Assembly (NCBI RefSeq): GCF_949987515.2
Contig: NC_082694.2
Location: 46,028,451-46,092,450, forward strand
Length of the DNA: 64,000 bases
Origin: Delphinus delphis
Taxonomy: Eukaryota > Chordata > Mammalia > Artiodactyla > Delphinidae
Reading direction: 5' to 3'
This document shows positions 36,709-48,379 of the stretch, piece by piece. Numbering within the stretch: the first letter of the stretch is position 1; the number at the start of each line of letters is the position of its first letter. Both the position numbers and the translations under genes were made by a program. Below the pieces are notes generated by a model that saw only the letters and a program-made list of their open reading frames with translations, did no database searches and was not told the origin of the DNA.

Positions 36709-37979
36709 GGTTGGGGACGGGGACAGTTTAGGGTCCAGGTGAGGGTACGACAACGATTTAGGGGGAGCATACGTGTGAGGGTGCGGGTTAGTGTTAGCGT
36801 ACGGGTTAGGATTAGGGGTAGGCTGAGGGTCAGGCTTCGGGGAAGGGTTAGGGTTAGGGTTCGGGCTAGGGTTAGGGGACGGGGACGGTTTAGGGTCCAG
36901 GTGAGGGTACGACAACGCTTTAGGGGGAGCGTACGTGTGAGGGCGCGGGTTAGTGTTAGCGTACGGGTTAGGATTAGGGGACGGGTGAGGGTCAGGCTTC
37001 GGGGAAGGGTTAGGGTTAGGTTTCGGGCTAGGGTTAGGGTTAGGGGATGGGGACGGTTTAGGGTCCAGGTGAGGGTACGACAACGCTTTAGGGGGAGCGT
37101 ACGTGTGAGGGCGCGGGTTAGTGTTAGCGTACGGTTTAGGATTAGGGGACGGCTGAGGGTCAGGTTTCGGGGAAGGGTTAGGGTTAGGGTTCGGGCTAGG
37201 GTTAGGGTTAGGGGACGGGGACGGTTTAGGGTCCAGGTGAGGGTACGACAACGCTTTAGGGGGAGCGTACGTGTGAGGGCACGGGTTAGTGTTAGCGTAC
37301 GGGTTAGGATTAGGGGACCGGTGGGGGTCAGGCTTCGGGGAAGGGTTAGGGTTAGGGTTCGGTCTAGGGTTAGGGTTAGGGGACGGGGACGGTTTAGGGT
37401 CCAGGTGAGGGTACGACAACGCTTTAGGGGGAGCGTACGTGTGAGGGCGCGGATTAGTGTTAGCGTACGGGTTAGGATTAGGGGACGGCTGAGGGTCAGG
37501 CTTCGGGGAAGGGTTAGGGTTAGGGTTCGGGCTAGGGTTAGGGTTAGGGGATGGGGACGGTTTAGGGTCCAGGTGAGGGTACGACAACGCTTTAGGGGGA
37601 GCGTACGTGTGAGGGCGCGGGTTAGTGTTAGCGTACGGGTTAGGATTAGGGGACGGCTGGGGGTCAGGCTTCGGGGAAAGGTTAGGGAGAGGGTTCGGGC
37701 TAGGGTTAGGGTTAGGGGACGGGGACGGTTTAGGCTCCAGGTGAGGGTACGACAACGCTTTAGGGGGAGCGTATGTGTGAGGGCGCGGGTTAGTGTTAGC
37801 GTACGGGTTAGGATTAGGGGAAGGCTGAGGGTCAGGCTTCGGGGAAGGGTTAGGGTTAGGGTTCGGGCTAGGGTTAGGGGACGGGGACGGTTTAGGGTCC
37901 AGGTGAGGGTACGACAACGCTTTAGGGGGAGCGTACGTGTGAGGGCGCGGGTTAGTGTTAGCGTACGGGTTAGGATTAG
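36709..37979 (+). repeat. Mixed monomers between the two G regions
   Basis: Starting at a 1-bp-deleted unit, these monomers carry one-hexamer losses near 36864 and 37863, a GACCGGTGGGGG unit near 37317 and GGGAGAGGGTTCGG near 37684. The last of these recurs at about 35528, 38180, 39835 and 40657 and is a marker of region G. Confidence 0.75.
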
Positions 37980-39363
37980 GGGACGGGTGAGGGTCAGGCT
38001 TCAGGGAAGGGTTAGGGTTAGGGTTCCGGCTAGCGTTAGGGTTAAGGGACGGGGACGGTTTAGGGTCGAGGTGAGGGTACGACAACGCTTTAGGGGGAGC
38101 GTACGTGTGAGGGCGTGGGTTAGTGTTAGCGTACGGGTTAGGATTAGGGGACGGCTGAGGGTCAGGCTTCGGGGAAGGGTTAGGGAGAGGGTTCGGGCTA
38201 GGGTTAGGGTTAGGGGACGGGGACAGTTTAGGGTCCAGGTGAGGGTACGACAACGCGTTAGGGGGAGCGTACGTGTGAGGGCGCGGGTTAGTGTTAGCGT
38301 ACGAGTTAGGATTAGGGGACGGGTGAGGGTCAGGCTTCGGGGAAGGGTTAGGGTTAGGGTTAGAGGACGGGGACGGTTTAGGGTCCAGGTGAGGGTACGA
38401 TAACGCTTTAGGGGGAGCGTACGTGTGAGGGCGCAGGTTAGTGTTAGCGTACGGGTTAGGATTAGGGGACGGCTAAGGGTCAGGCTTCGGGGAAGGGTTA
38501 GTGTTAGGGTTCGGGCTTGGGTTAGGGTTGGGGACGGGGACAGGTTAGGGTCCAGGTGAGGGTACGACAACGATTTGGGGGGAGCGTACGTGTGATGGCG
38601 CGGGTTATTGTTAGCGTACATGTTAGGATTAGGGGAAGGCTGAGGGTCAGGCTTCGGGGAAGGGTTAGGGTTAGGGTTCGGGCTAGGGTTAGGGTTAGAG
38701 GACGGGGACGGTTTAGGGTCCAGGTGAGGGTACGATAACGCTTTAGGGGGAGCGTACGTGTGAGGGCGCGGGTTAGTGTTAGCGTACGGGTTAGGATTAG
38801 GGGACGGCTGAGTGTCAGGCTTCGGGGAAGGGTTAGGGTTAGGGTTCGGGCTAGGGTTAGGGTTGGGGACGGGGACAGTTTAGGGTCCAGGTGAGGGTAC
38901 GACAACGATTTAGGGGGAGCGTACGTGTGAGGGCACGGGTTAGTGTTAGCGTACGGGTTAGGATTAGGGGCCGGGTGAGGGTCAGGCTTCGGGGAAGGGT
39001 TAGGGTTAGGGTTCGGGCTAGGGTAAGGGTTAGGGGACGGGGACGGTTTAGGGTCCAGGTGAGGGTACGACAACGCTTTAGGGGGAGCGTACGTGTGAGG
39101 GCGCGGTTTAGTGTTAGCGTACGGGTTAGGATTAGGGGACGGGTGAGGGTCAGGCTTCGGGGAAGGGTTAGGTTTAGGGTTCGGGCTAGGGTTAGGGTTA
39201 GCGGACGGGGACGGTTTAGGGTCCAGGTGAGGGTACGACAACGCTTTAGGGGGAGCGTACGTGTGAGGGCGCGGGTTAGTGTTAGCGTACGGGTTAGGAT
39301 TAGGGGACGGCTGAGTGTCAGGCTTCGGGGAAGGGTTAGGGTTAGGGTTCGGGCTAGGGTTAG
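37980..39363 (+). repeat. Region G, second copy (offset 2,655 bp)
   Basis: The short 150-bp unit at 38362 and 1-bp-deleted units at 38526, 38861 and 39364 are each exactly 2,655 bp from 35707, 35871, 36206 and 36709. The leading part (GTTCCGGCTAGCG near 38024, GTCGAGGTG near 38066) instead matches 34.38-34.43 kb at offset 3,640, so the segment joins two different offsets. Confidence 0.82.
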
Positions 39364-40875
39364 GGTTGGGGACGGGGACAGTTTAGGGTCCAGGTGAGGG
39401 TACGACAACGATTTAGGGGGAGCATACGTGTGAGGGCGCGGGTTAGTGTTAGCGTACGGGTTAGGATTAGGGGAAGGCTGAGGGTCAGGCTTCGGGGAAG
39501 GGTTAGGGTTAGGGTTCGGGCTAGGGTTAGGGGACGGGGACGGTTTAGGGTCCAGGTGAGGGTACGACAACGCTTTAGGGGGAGCGTACGTGTGAGGGCG
39601 CGGATTAGTGTTAGCGTACGGGTTAGGATTAGGGGACGGCTGAGGGTCAGGCTTCGGGGAAGGGTTAGGGTTGGGGTTCGGGCTAGGGTTAGGGTTAGGG
39701 GATGGGGACGGTTTAGGGTCCAGGTGAGGGTACGACAACGCTTTAGGGGGAGCGTACGTGTGAGGGCGCGGGTTAGTGTTAGCGTACGGGTTAGGATTAG
39801 GGGACGGCTGAGGGTCAGGCTTCGGGGAAGGGTTAGGGAGAGGGTTCGGGCTAGGGTTAGGGTTAGGGGACGGGGACGGTTTAGGGTCCAGGTGAGGGTA
39901 CGACAACGCGTTAGGGGGAGCGTACGTGTGAGGGCGCGGGTTAGTGTTAGCGTACGGGTTAGGATTAGGGGACGTGTGAGGGTCAGGCTTCGGGGAAGTG
40001 TTAGGGTTAGGGTTAGAGGACGGGGACGGTTTAGGGTCCAGGTGAGGGTACGACAACGCTTTAGGGGGATCGTACGTGTGAGGGCGCGGGTTAGTGTTAG
40101 AGTACGGTTTAGGATTAGGGGACGGCTGAGGGTCAGGCTTCGGGGAAGGGTTAGGGTTAGGGTTCGGGCTAGGGTTAGGGTTAGGGGACGGGGACGGTTT
40201 ACGGTCCAGGTGAGGGTACGACAACGCTTTAGGGGGAGCGTACGTGTGAGGGCGCGGGTTAGTGTTAGCGTACGGGTTAGGATTAGGGGACGGGTGAGGG
40301 TCAGGCTTCGGGGAAGGGTTAGGGTTAGGGTTCGGGCTAGGGTTAGGGTTAGGGGACGGGGACGGTTTAGGGTCCAGGTGAGGGTACGACAACGCTTTAG
40401 GGGGAGCGTACGTGTGAGGGCGCGGATTAGTGTTAGCGTACGGGTTAGGATTAGGGGACGGCTGAGGGTCAGGCTTCGGGGAAGGGTTAGGGTTAGGGTT
40501 CGGGCTAGGGTTAGGGTTAGGGGATGGGGACGGTTTAGGGTCCAGGTGAGGGTACGACAACGCTTTAGGGGGAGCGTACGTGTGAGGGCGCGGGTTAGTG
40601 TTAGCGTACGGGTTAGGATTAGGGGACGGCTGAGGGTCAGGCTTCGGGGAAGGGTTAGGGAGAGGGTTCGGGCTAGGGTTAGGGTTAGGGGACGGGGACG
40701 GTTTAGGGTCCAGGTGAGGGTACGACAACGCGTTAGGGGGAGCGTACGTGTGAGGGCGCGGGTTAGTGTTAGCGTACGGGTTAGGATTAGGGGACGTGTG
40801 AGGGTCAGGCTTCGGGGAAGTGTTAGGGTTAGGGTTAGAGGACGGGGACGGTTTAGGGTCCAGGTGAGGGTACGA
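39364..40875 (+). repeat. 822-bp pentamer, two tandem copies
   Basis: GACGTGTGAGG at 39971 recurs at 40793, GGGAGAGGGTTCGG near 39837 recurs near 40659, and each copy ends with the AGAGGACGG short unit. 822 is four 168-bp units plus one 150-bp unit. It is the same type as the 820-bp pentamer of 34.8-36.4 kb but without the 1-bp deletions. Confidence 0.8.
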
Positions 40876-42929
40876 CAACGCTTTAGGGGGAGCGTACGTG
40901 TGAAGGCGCGGGTTAATGTTAGAGTACGGTTTAGGATTAGGGGACGGCTGAGGGTCAGGCTTCGGGGAAGGGTTAGGGTTAGGGTTCGGGCTAGGGTTAG
41001 GGTTAGGGGACGGGGACGGTTTAGGGTCCAGGTGAGGGTACGACAACGCTTTAGGGGGAGCGTACGTGTGAGGGCGCGGGTTAGTGTTAGCGTACGGGGT
41101 AGGATTAGGGGACGGCTGAGGGTCAGGCTTCGGGGAAGGGTTAGGGTTAGGGTTCGGGCTAGGGTTAGGGTTAGGGGACGGGGACGGTTTAGGGTCCACG
41201 TGAGGGTACGACAACGCTTTAGGGGGAGCGTACGTGTGAGGGCGTGGGTTAGTGTTAGCGTACGGGTTAGGATTAGGGGACGGCTGAGGGTCAGGCTTCG
41301 GGGAAGTGTTAGGGTTAGGGTTCGGGCTAGGGTTCGGGTTAGGGGACGGGGACGGTTTAGGTTCCAGCTGAGGGTACGACAACGCTTTAGGGGGAGCGTA
41401 CGTGTGAGGGCGCGGGTTAGTGTTAGCGTACGGGTTAGGATTAGGGGACGTGTGAGGGTCAGGCTTCGGGGAAGGGTTAGGGTTAGGGTTCGGGCTAGGG
41501 TTAGGGTTAGGGGACGGGGACGGGGACGGTTTAGGGTCCAGGTGAGGGTACGACAACGCTTTAGGGGGAGCGTACGTGTGAGGGCGCGGGTTAGTGTTAG
41601 CGTACGGGTTAGGATTAGGGGACGGCTGAGGGTCAGGCTTCGGGGAAGGGTTAGGGTTAGGGTTCGGGTTAGGGTTAGGGTTAGGGGACGGGGACGGTTT
41701 AGGGTCCAGGTGAGGGTACGACAACGCTTTAGGGGGAGCCTACGTGTGAGGGCGCGGGTTAGTGTTAGCGTACGGGTTAGGATTAGGGGACGGCTGAGGG
41801 TCAGGCTTCGGGGAAGGGTTAGGGTTAGGGTTCGGGCTAGGGTTAGGGTTAGGGGACGGGGACGGTTTAGGGTCCAGGTGAGGGTACGACAACGCTTTAG
41901 GGGGAGCGTACGTGTGAGGGCGCGGGTTACTGTTAGCGTACGGGTTAGGATTAGGGGACGGGTGAGGGTCAGGCTTCGGGGAAGGGTTAGGGTTAGGGTT
42001 CGGGCTAGGGTTAGGGTTGGGGTCGGGGACGGTTTAGGGTCCAGGTGAGGGTACGACAGCGCTTTAGGGGGAGCGTACGTGTGAGGGCGCGGGTTAGTGT
42101 TAGCGTACGGGTTAGGATTAGGGGACGGCTGAGGGTCAGGCTTCGGGGAAGGGTTAGGGTTAGGGTTCGGGCTAGGGTTAGGGTTAGGGGACGGGGACGG
42201 TTTAGGGTCCAGGTGAGGGTACGACAACGCTTTAGGGGGAGCGTACGTGTGAGGGCCCGGGTTAGTGTTAGCGTACGGGTTAGGATTAGGGGACGGCTGA
42301 GGGTCAGGCTTCTTGGAAGGGTTAGGGTTAGGGTTCGGGCTAGGGTTCGGGTTAGGGGACGGGGACGGTTTAGGGTCCAGTTGAGGGTACAACAACGCTT
42401 TAGGGGGAGCGTACGTGTGAGGGCGCGGGTTAGTGTTAGCGTACGGGTTAGGATTAGGGGACAGCTGAGGGTCAGGCTTCGGGGAAGGGTTAGGGTTAGG
42501 GTTCGGGCTAGGGTTAGGGTTAGGGGACGGGGACGGTTTAGGGTCCAGGTGAGGGTACGACAACGCTTTAGGGGGAGCGTACGTGTGAGGGCGCGGGTTA
42601 GTGTTAGCGTACGGGTTAGGATTAGGGGACGGCTGAGGGTCAGGCTTCGGGGAAGGGTTAGGGTTAGGGTTCGTGTTAGGGTTAGGGTTAGGGGACGGGG
42701 ACGGTTTAGGGTCCAGGTGAGGGTACGACAACGCTTTAGGGGGAGCGTACGTGTGAGGGCGCGGGTTAGTGTTAGCGTACGGGTTAGGATTAGGGGACGG
42801 CTGAGGGTCAGTCTTCGGGGAAGTGTTAGGGTTAGGGTTCGGGCTAGGGTTAGGGTTAGGGGACGGGGACGGTTTAGGGTCCACGTGAGGGTACGACAAC
42901 GCTTTAGGGGGAGCGTACGTGTGAGGGCG
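40876..42929 (+). repeat. Mixed monomers with one 174-bp unit
   Basis: Near 41516 the unit gains a hexamer (CGGGGA three times in effect), making 174 bp. A 1-bp-deleted unit at 42015 carries GGGGTCGGGG. CCACGTG appears near 41197 and 42883. A CTTCTTGGAAGG change near 42311 breaks the usual CTTCGGGGAAG. Confidence 0.75.
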
Positions 42930-44866
42930 CGGGTTAGTGTTAGAGTACGGGTTAGGATTAGGGGCCGAATGAGGGTCAGGCTTCGGGGAAGGGTTAGGGT
43001 TAGGGTTCGGGCTAGGGTTAGGGTTGGGGATGGGGACGGTTTAGGGTCCAGGTGAGGGTACGACAACGCTTTAGGGGGAGCGTACGTGTGAGGGCGCGGG
43101 TTACTGTTAGCGTACGGGTTAGGATTAGGGGACGGGTGAGGGTCAGGCTTCGGGAAAGTGTTAGGGTTAGGGTTCGGGCTAGGGTTAGGGTTAGGGGACG
43201 GGACGGTTTAGGGTCCAGGTGAGGGTACGACAACGCTTTAGGGGGAGCGTACGTGTGAGGGCGCGGGTTAGTGTTAGCGTACGGGTTAGGATTAGGGGAC
43301 GGCTGAGGGTCAGGCTTCGGGGAAGGGTTAGGGTTAGGGTTCGGGCTAGGGTTAGGGTTAGGGGACGGGGACGGTTTAGGGTCCAGGTGAGGGTACGACA
43401 ACGCTTTAGGGGGAGCGTACGTGTGAGGGCGCGGGTTAGTGTTAGCGTACGGGTTAGGATTAGGGGACGGGTGGGGGTCAGGCTTCGGGGAAGGGTTAGG
43501 GTTAGGGTTCGGGCTAGGGTTAGGGTTAGGGGATGGGGACGGTTTAGGGTCCAGGTGAGGGTACGACAACGCTTTAGGGGGAGCGTACGTGTGAGGGCGC
43601 GGGTTAGTGTTAGCGTACGGGTTAGGATTAGGGGACGGCTGAGGGTCAGGATTCGGGGAAGGGTTAGGGTTAGGGTTCGTGTTAGGGTTAGGGTTAGGGG
43701 ACGGGGACGGTTTAGGGTCCAGGTGAGGGTACGACAACGCTTTAGGGGGAGCGTACGTGTGAGGGCGCGGGTTAGTGTTAGCGTACGGTTTAGGATTAGG
43801 GGACGGCTGAGTGTCAGGCTTCGGGGAAGGGTTATGGTTAGGGTTCGGGCTAGGGTTAGGGGACGGGGACGGTTTAGGGTCCAGGTGAGGGTACGACAAC
43901 GCTTTAGGGGGAGCGTACGTGTGAGGGCGCGGGTTAGTGTTAGCGTACGGGTTAGGATTAGGGGACGGCTGAGGGTCAGTCTTCGGGGAAGGGTTAGGGT
44001 TAGGGTTCGGGCTAGGGTTAGGGTTAGGGGACGGGGACGGTTTAGGGTCCACGTGAGGCTACGACAACGCTTTAGGGGGAGCGTACGTGTGAGGGCGCGG
44101 GTTAGTGTTAGCGTACGGGTTAGGATTAGGGGACGGGTGAGGGTCAGGCTTCGGGGAAGGGTTAGGGTTAGGGTTCGGGCTAGGGTTAGGGTTAGGGGAC
44201 GGGGACGGTGTAGGGTCCAGGTGAGGGTACGACAACGCTTTAGGGGGAGCGTACGTGTGAGGGCGCGGGTTAGTGTTAGAGTACGGGTTAGGATTAGGGG
44301 CCGAATGAGGGTCAGGCTTCGGGGAAGGGTTAGGGTTAGGGTTCGGGCTAGGGTTAGGGTTGGGGATGAGGACGGTTTAGGGTCCAGGTGAGGGTACGAC
44401 AACGCTTTAGGGGGAGCGTACGTGTGAGGGCGCGGGTTACTGTTAGCGTACGGGTTAGGATTAGGGGACGGGTGAGGGTCAGCTTCGGGAAAGTGTTAGG
44501 GTTAGGGTTCGGGCTAGGGTTAGGGTTAGGGGACGGGGACGGTTTAGGGTCCAGGTGAGGGTATGACAACGCTTTAGGGGGAGCGTACGTGTGAGGGCGC
44601 GGGTTAGTGTTAGCGTACGGGTTAGGATTAGGGGACGGCTGAGGGTCAGGCTTCGGGGAAGGGTTAGGGTTAGGGTTCGGGCTAGGGTTAGGGTTAGGGG
44701 ACGGGGACGGTTTAGGGTCCAGGTGAGGGTACGACAACGCTTTAGGGGGAGCGTACGTGTGAGGGCGCGGGTTAGTGTTAGCGTACGGGTTAGGATTAGG
44801 GGACGGGTGGGGGTCAGGCTTCGGGGAAGGGTTAGGGTTAGGGTTCGGGCTAGGGTTAGGGTTAGG
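42930..44866 (+). repeat. 1,336-bp octamer, two partial copies
   Basis: AGAGTACGG at 42942 recurs at 44278, GGCCGAATGAGG follows each, the 1-bp-deleted unit at 43022 recurs at 44358, TTACTG at 43101 recurs at 44437 and GTGGGGG at 43471 recurs at 44807. The spacing is always 1,336 bp (eight units minus 8 bp). Single-base losses near 43200 and 44482 fall in different copies. Confidence 0.78.
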
Positions 44867-47800
44867 GGACGGGGACGGTTTAGGGTCCAGGTGAGGGTAC
44901 GACAACGCTTTAGGGGGAGCGTACGTGTGAGGGCGCGGGTTAGTGTTAGCGTACGGGTTCGGATTAGGGGACGGGTGAGGGTCAGGCTTCGGGGAAGGTT
45001 TAGGGTTAGTGTTCGGGCTAGGGTTAGGGTTAGGGGACGGGGACGGTTTAGGGTCCAGGTGAGGGTACGACAACGCTTTAGGGGGAGCGTACGTGTGAGG
45101 GCGCGGGTTAGTGTTAGCGTACGGGTTAGGATTAGGGATTGCTGAGGGTCAGGCTTCGGGGAAGGGTTAGGGTTAGGGTTCGGGCTAGGGTTAGGGTTAG
45201 GGGACGGGGACGGTTTAGGGTCCAGGTGAGGGTACGACAACGCTTTAAGGGGAGCCTACGTGTGAGGGCGAGGGTTAGTGTTAGCGTACGGGTTAGGATT
45301 AGGGGACGGGTGAGGGTCAGGCTTCGGGGAAGGGTTAGGATTAGGGTTCGGCCTGGGTTAGGGGACGGGGACGGTTTAGGGTCCAGGTGAGGGTACGACA
45401 ACGCTTTAGGGGGAGCGTACGTGCGAGGGCGCGGTTTAGTGTTAGCGTACGGGTTAGGATTAGGGGACGGCTGAGGGTCAGGCTTCGGGGAAGGGTTAGG
45501 GTTAGGGTTCGGGCTAGGGTTAGGGTTAGGGGACGGGGACGGTTTAGAGTCCAGGTGAGGGTACGATAACGCTTTAGGGGGAGCGTACGTGTGAGGGCGT
45601 GGGTTAGTGTTAACGTACGGGTTAGGATTAGGGGACGGCTGAGGGTCAGGCTTCGGGGAAGGGTTAGGGTTAGGGTTCGGGCTAGGGTTAGAGTTGGGGA
45701 CGGGGACAGTTTAGGGTCCAGGTGAGGGTACGACAACGATTTAGGGGGAGCGTACGTGTGAGGGCGCAGGTTAGTGTTAGCGTACGGGTTAGGATTAGGG
45801 GAAGGCTGAGGGTCAGGCTTTGGGGAAGGGTTAGGGTTAGGTATCGGGCTAGGGTTAGGATTAGGGGACGGGGACGGTTTAGGGTCCAGGTGAGGGTACG
45901 ACAACGCTTTAGGGGGAGTGTACGTGTGAGGGCGTGGGTTAGTGTTAGCGTACGGATTAGGATTAGGGGAAAGGTGAGGGTCAGGCTTCGGGGAAGGGTT
46001 AGGGTTAGGGTTCGGGCTAGGGTTAGGGTTAGGGGACGGGGACGGTTTAGGGTCCAGGTGAGGGTACGACAACGCTTTAGGGGGAGCGTACGTGTGAGGG
46101 CGCGGGTTAGTGTTAGCGTGCCGGTTAGGATTAGGGGACGTGTGAGGGTCAGGCTTCGGGGAAGGGTTAGGGTTAGGGTTCGGGCTAGCGTTAGGGTTAG
46201 GGGACGGGGACGGTTTAGGGTCCAGGTGAGGGTACGACAACGTTTTAGGGGGAGCGTACGTGTGAGGACGCGGGTTAGTGTTAGCGTACGGATTAGGATT
46301 AGGGGACAGGTGAGGGTCAGGCTTCGGGGAAGGGTTAGGGTTAGGGTTCGGGCTAGGGTTAGGGTTAGGGGACTGGGACGGTTTAGGGTCCAGGTGAGGG
46401 TACGACAATGCTTTAGGGGGAGCGTACGTGTGAGGGCGCGGGTTAGTGTTAGCGTACGGGTTAGGATTAGGGGACGGGTGAGGGTCAGGCTTCGGGGAAG
46501 GGTTAGGGTTAGGGTTCGGGCTAGGGTTAGGGTTAGGGGACGGGGACGGTTTAGGGTCCAGGTGAGGGTACGACAACGCTTTAGGGGGAGCGTAGGTGTG
46601 AGGGCGCGGGTTAGTGTTAGCGTACGGCTTAGGATTAGGGGAAGGGTGAGGGTCATGCTTCGGGGAAGGGTTAAGGTTAGGGTTCGGCCTAGGGTTAGGG
46701 TTAGGGGAAGGGGACGGTTTAGGGTCCAGGTGAGGGTACGACAACGCTTTAGGGGGAGCGTACGAGTGAGGACGCGGGTTAGTGTTAGCGTACGGGTCAG
46801 GATTAGGGGACGGGTGAGGGTCAGGCTTCGGGGAAGGGTTAGGGTTAGGGTTCGGGCTAGGGTTAGGGTTAGGGGACGGGGACGGTTTAGGGTCCAGGTG
46901 AGGGTACGACAACGCTTTAGTGGGAGCGTACGTGTGAGGGCGCGGGTTAGTGTTAGCGTACAGGTTGGATTAGGGGACGGCTGAGGGTCAGGCTTCGGGG
47001 AAGGGTTAGGTTTAGGGTTCGGGTTAGGGTTAGGTTTAGGGGACGGGGACGGTTTAGGGTCCAGGTGAGGGTACGACAACGCTTTAGGGGGAGCGTACGT
47101 GTGAGGGCGCGGGTTAGTGTTAGCGTACGGGTTAGGATTATGGGACGGGTGAGGGTCATGCTTCGGGGAAGGGTTAGGGTTAGGGTTCGGGCTAGGGTTA
47201 GGGTTAGGGGACGGGGACGGTTTATGGTCCAGGTGAGGGTACGACAACGCTTTAGGGGGAGCGTACGTGTGAGGGCGCGGGTTAGTGTTAGCGTACGGGT
47301 TAGGATTAGGGGACAGCTGAGGGTCAGGCTTCGGGGAAGGGTTAGGGTTAGGGTTCGGGCTAGGGTTAGGGCTAGGGGACGGGGACGGTTTAGGGTCCAG
47401 GTGAGTGTACGACAACGCTTTAGGGGGAGCGTACGTGTGAGGACGCGGGTTAGTGTTAGCGTACGGGTCAGGATTAGGGGACGGGTGAGGGTCAGGCTTC
47501 GGGGAAGGGTTAGGGTTCGGGCTAGGGTTAGGGTTAGGGGACGGGGACGGTTTAGGGTCCAGGTGAGGGTACGACAACACTTTAGGGGGAGCGTACGTGT
47601 GAGGGCGCGGGTTAGTGTTCGCGTACGGGTTACGATTAGGGGACGGCTGAGGGTCAGGCTTCGGGGAAGGGTTAGGTTTAGGGTTCGGGCTAGGGTTACG
47701 GTTAGGGGACGGGGACGGTTTAGGGTCCAGGTGAGGGTACGACAATGCTTTAGGGGGAGCGTACGTGTGAGGGCGCGGGTTAGTGTTAGCGTACGGGTTA

Positions 47801-48379
47801 GGATTAGGGGACGGCTGAGGGTCAGGCTTTCGGGAAGGCTTAGGGTTAGGGTTCGGGCTAGGGTTAGGGTTAGGGGACGGGGACCGTTTAGGGTCCAGGT
47901 GAGGGTACGACAACGCTTTAGAGGGAGCGTACGTGTGAGGGCGCGGGTTAGTGTTAGCGTACGGGTTAGGATTAGGGACCGGGTGAGGGTCAGGCTTCGG
48001 GGAAGGATTAGGGTTAGGGTTCGGGCTAGGGTTAGGGTTAGGGGACGGGGACGGTTTAGGGTCCAGGTGAGGGTACGACAACGCTTTGGGGGAGCGTACG
48101 TGTGAGGGCGCAGGTAAGTGTTAGCGTACAGGTTAGGATTAGGGGACGGCTGAGGGTCAGGCTTCGGGGAAGGGTTAGGGTTAGGGTTAGGGCTAGTGTT
48201 ACGGTTAGGGGACGGGGACGGTTTAGCGTCCAGGTGAGGGTACGACAACGCTTTAGGGGGAGCGTACGTGTGAGGGCGCGGGTTAGTGTTAGCGTACGGG
48301 TTAGGATTAGGGGACAGCTGAGGGTCAGGCTTCGGGGAAGGGTTAGGGTTAGGGTTCGGGCTAGGGTTAGGGTTAGAGG
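44867..48379 (+). repeat. Mixed monomers with irregular units
   Basis: Irregular joints are AGGGATTGCTGAGG near 45135, GGCCTGGGTTAGG near 45352, a lost base at 46967 (GGTTGGATT) and a lost A at 48088 (CTTTGGGGGAGC). Units with GAGGACGCGGG and GTCAGGATTAGG near 46770, 47431 and 49450 form a recurring type. A hexamer is missing near 47510. Confidence 0.75.
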
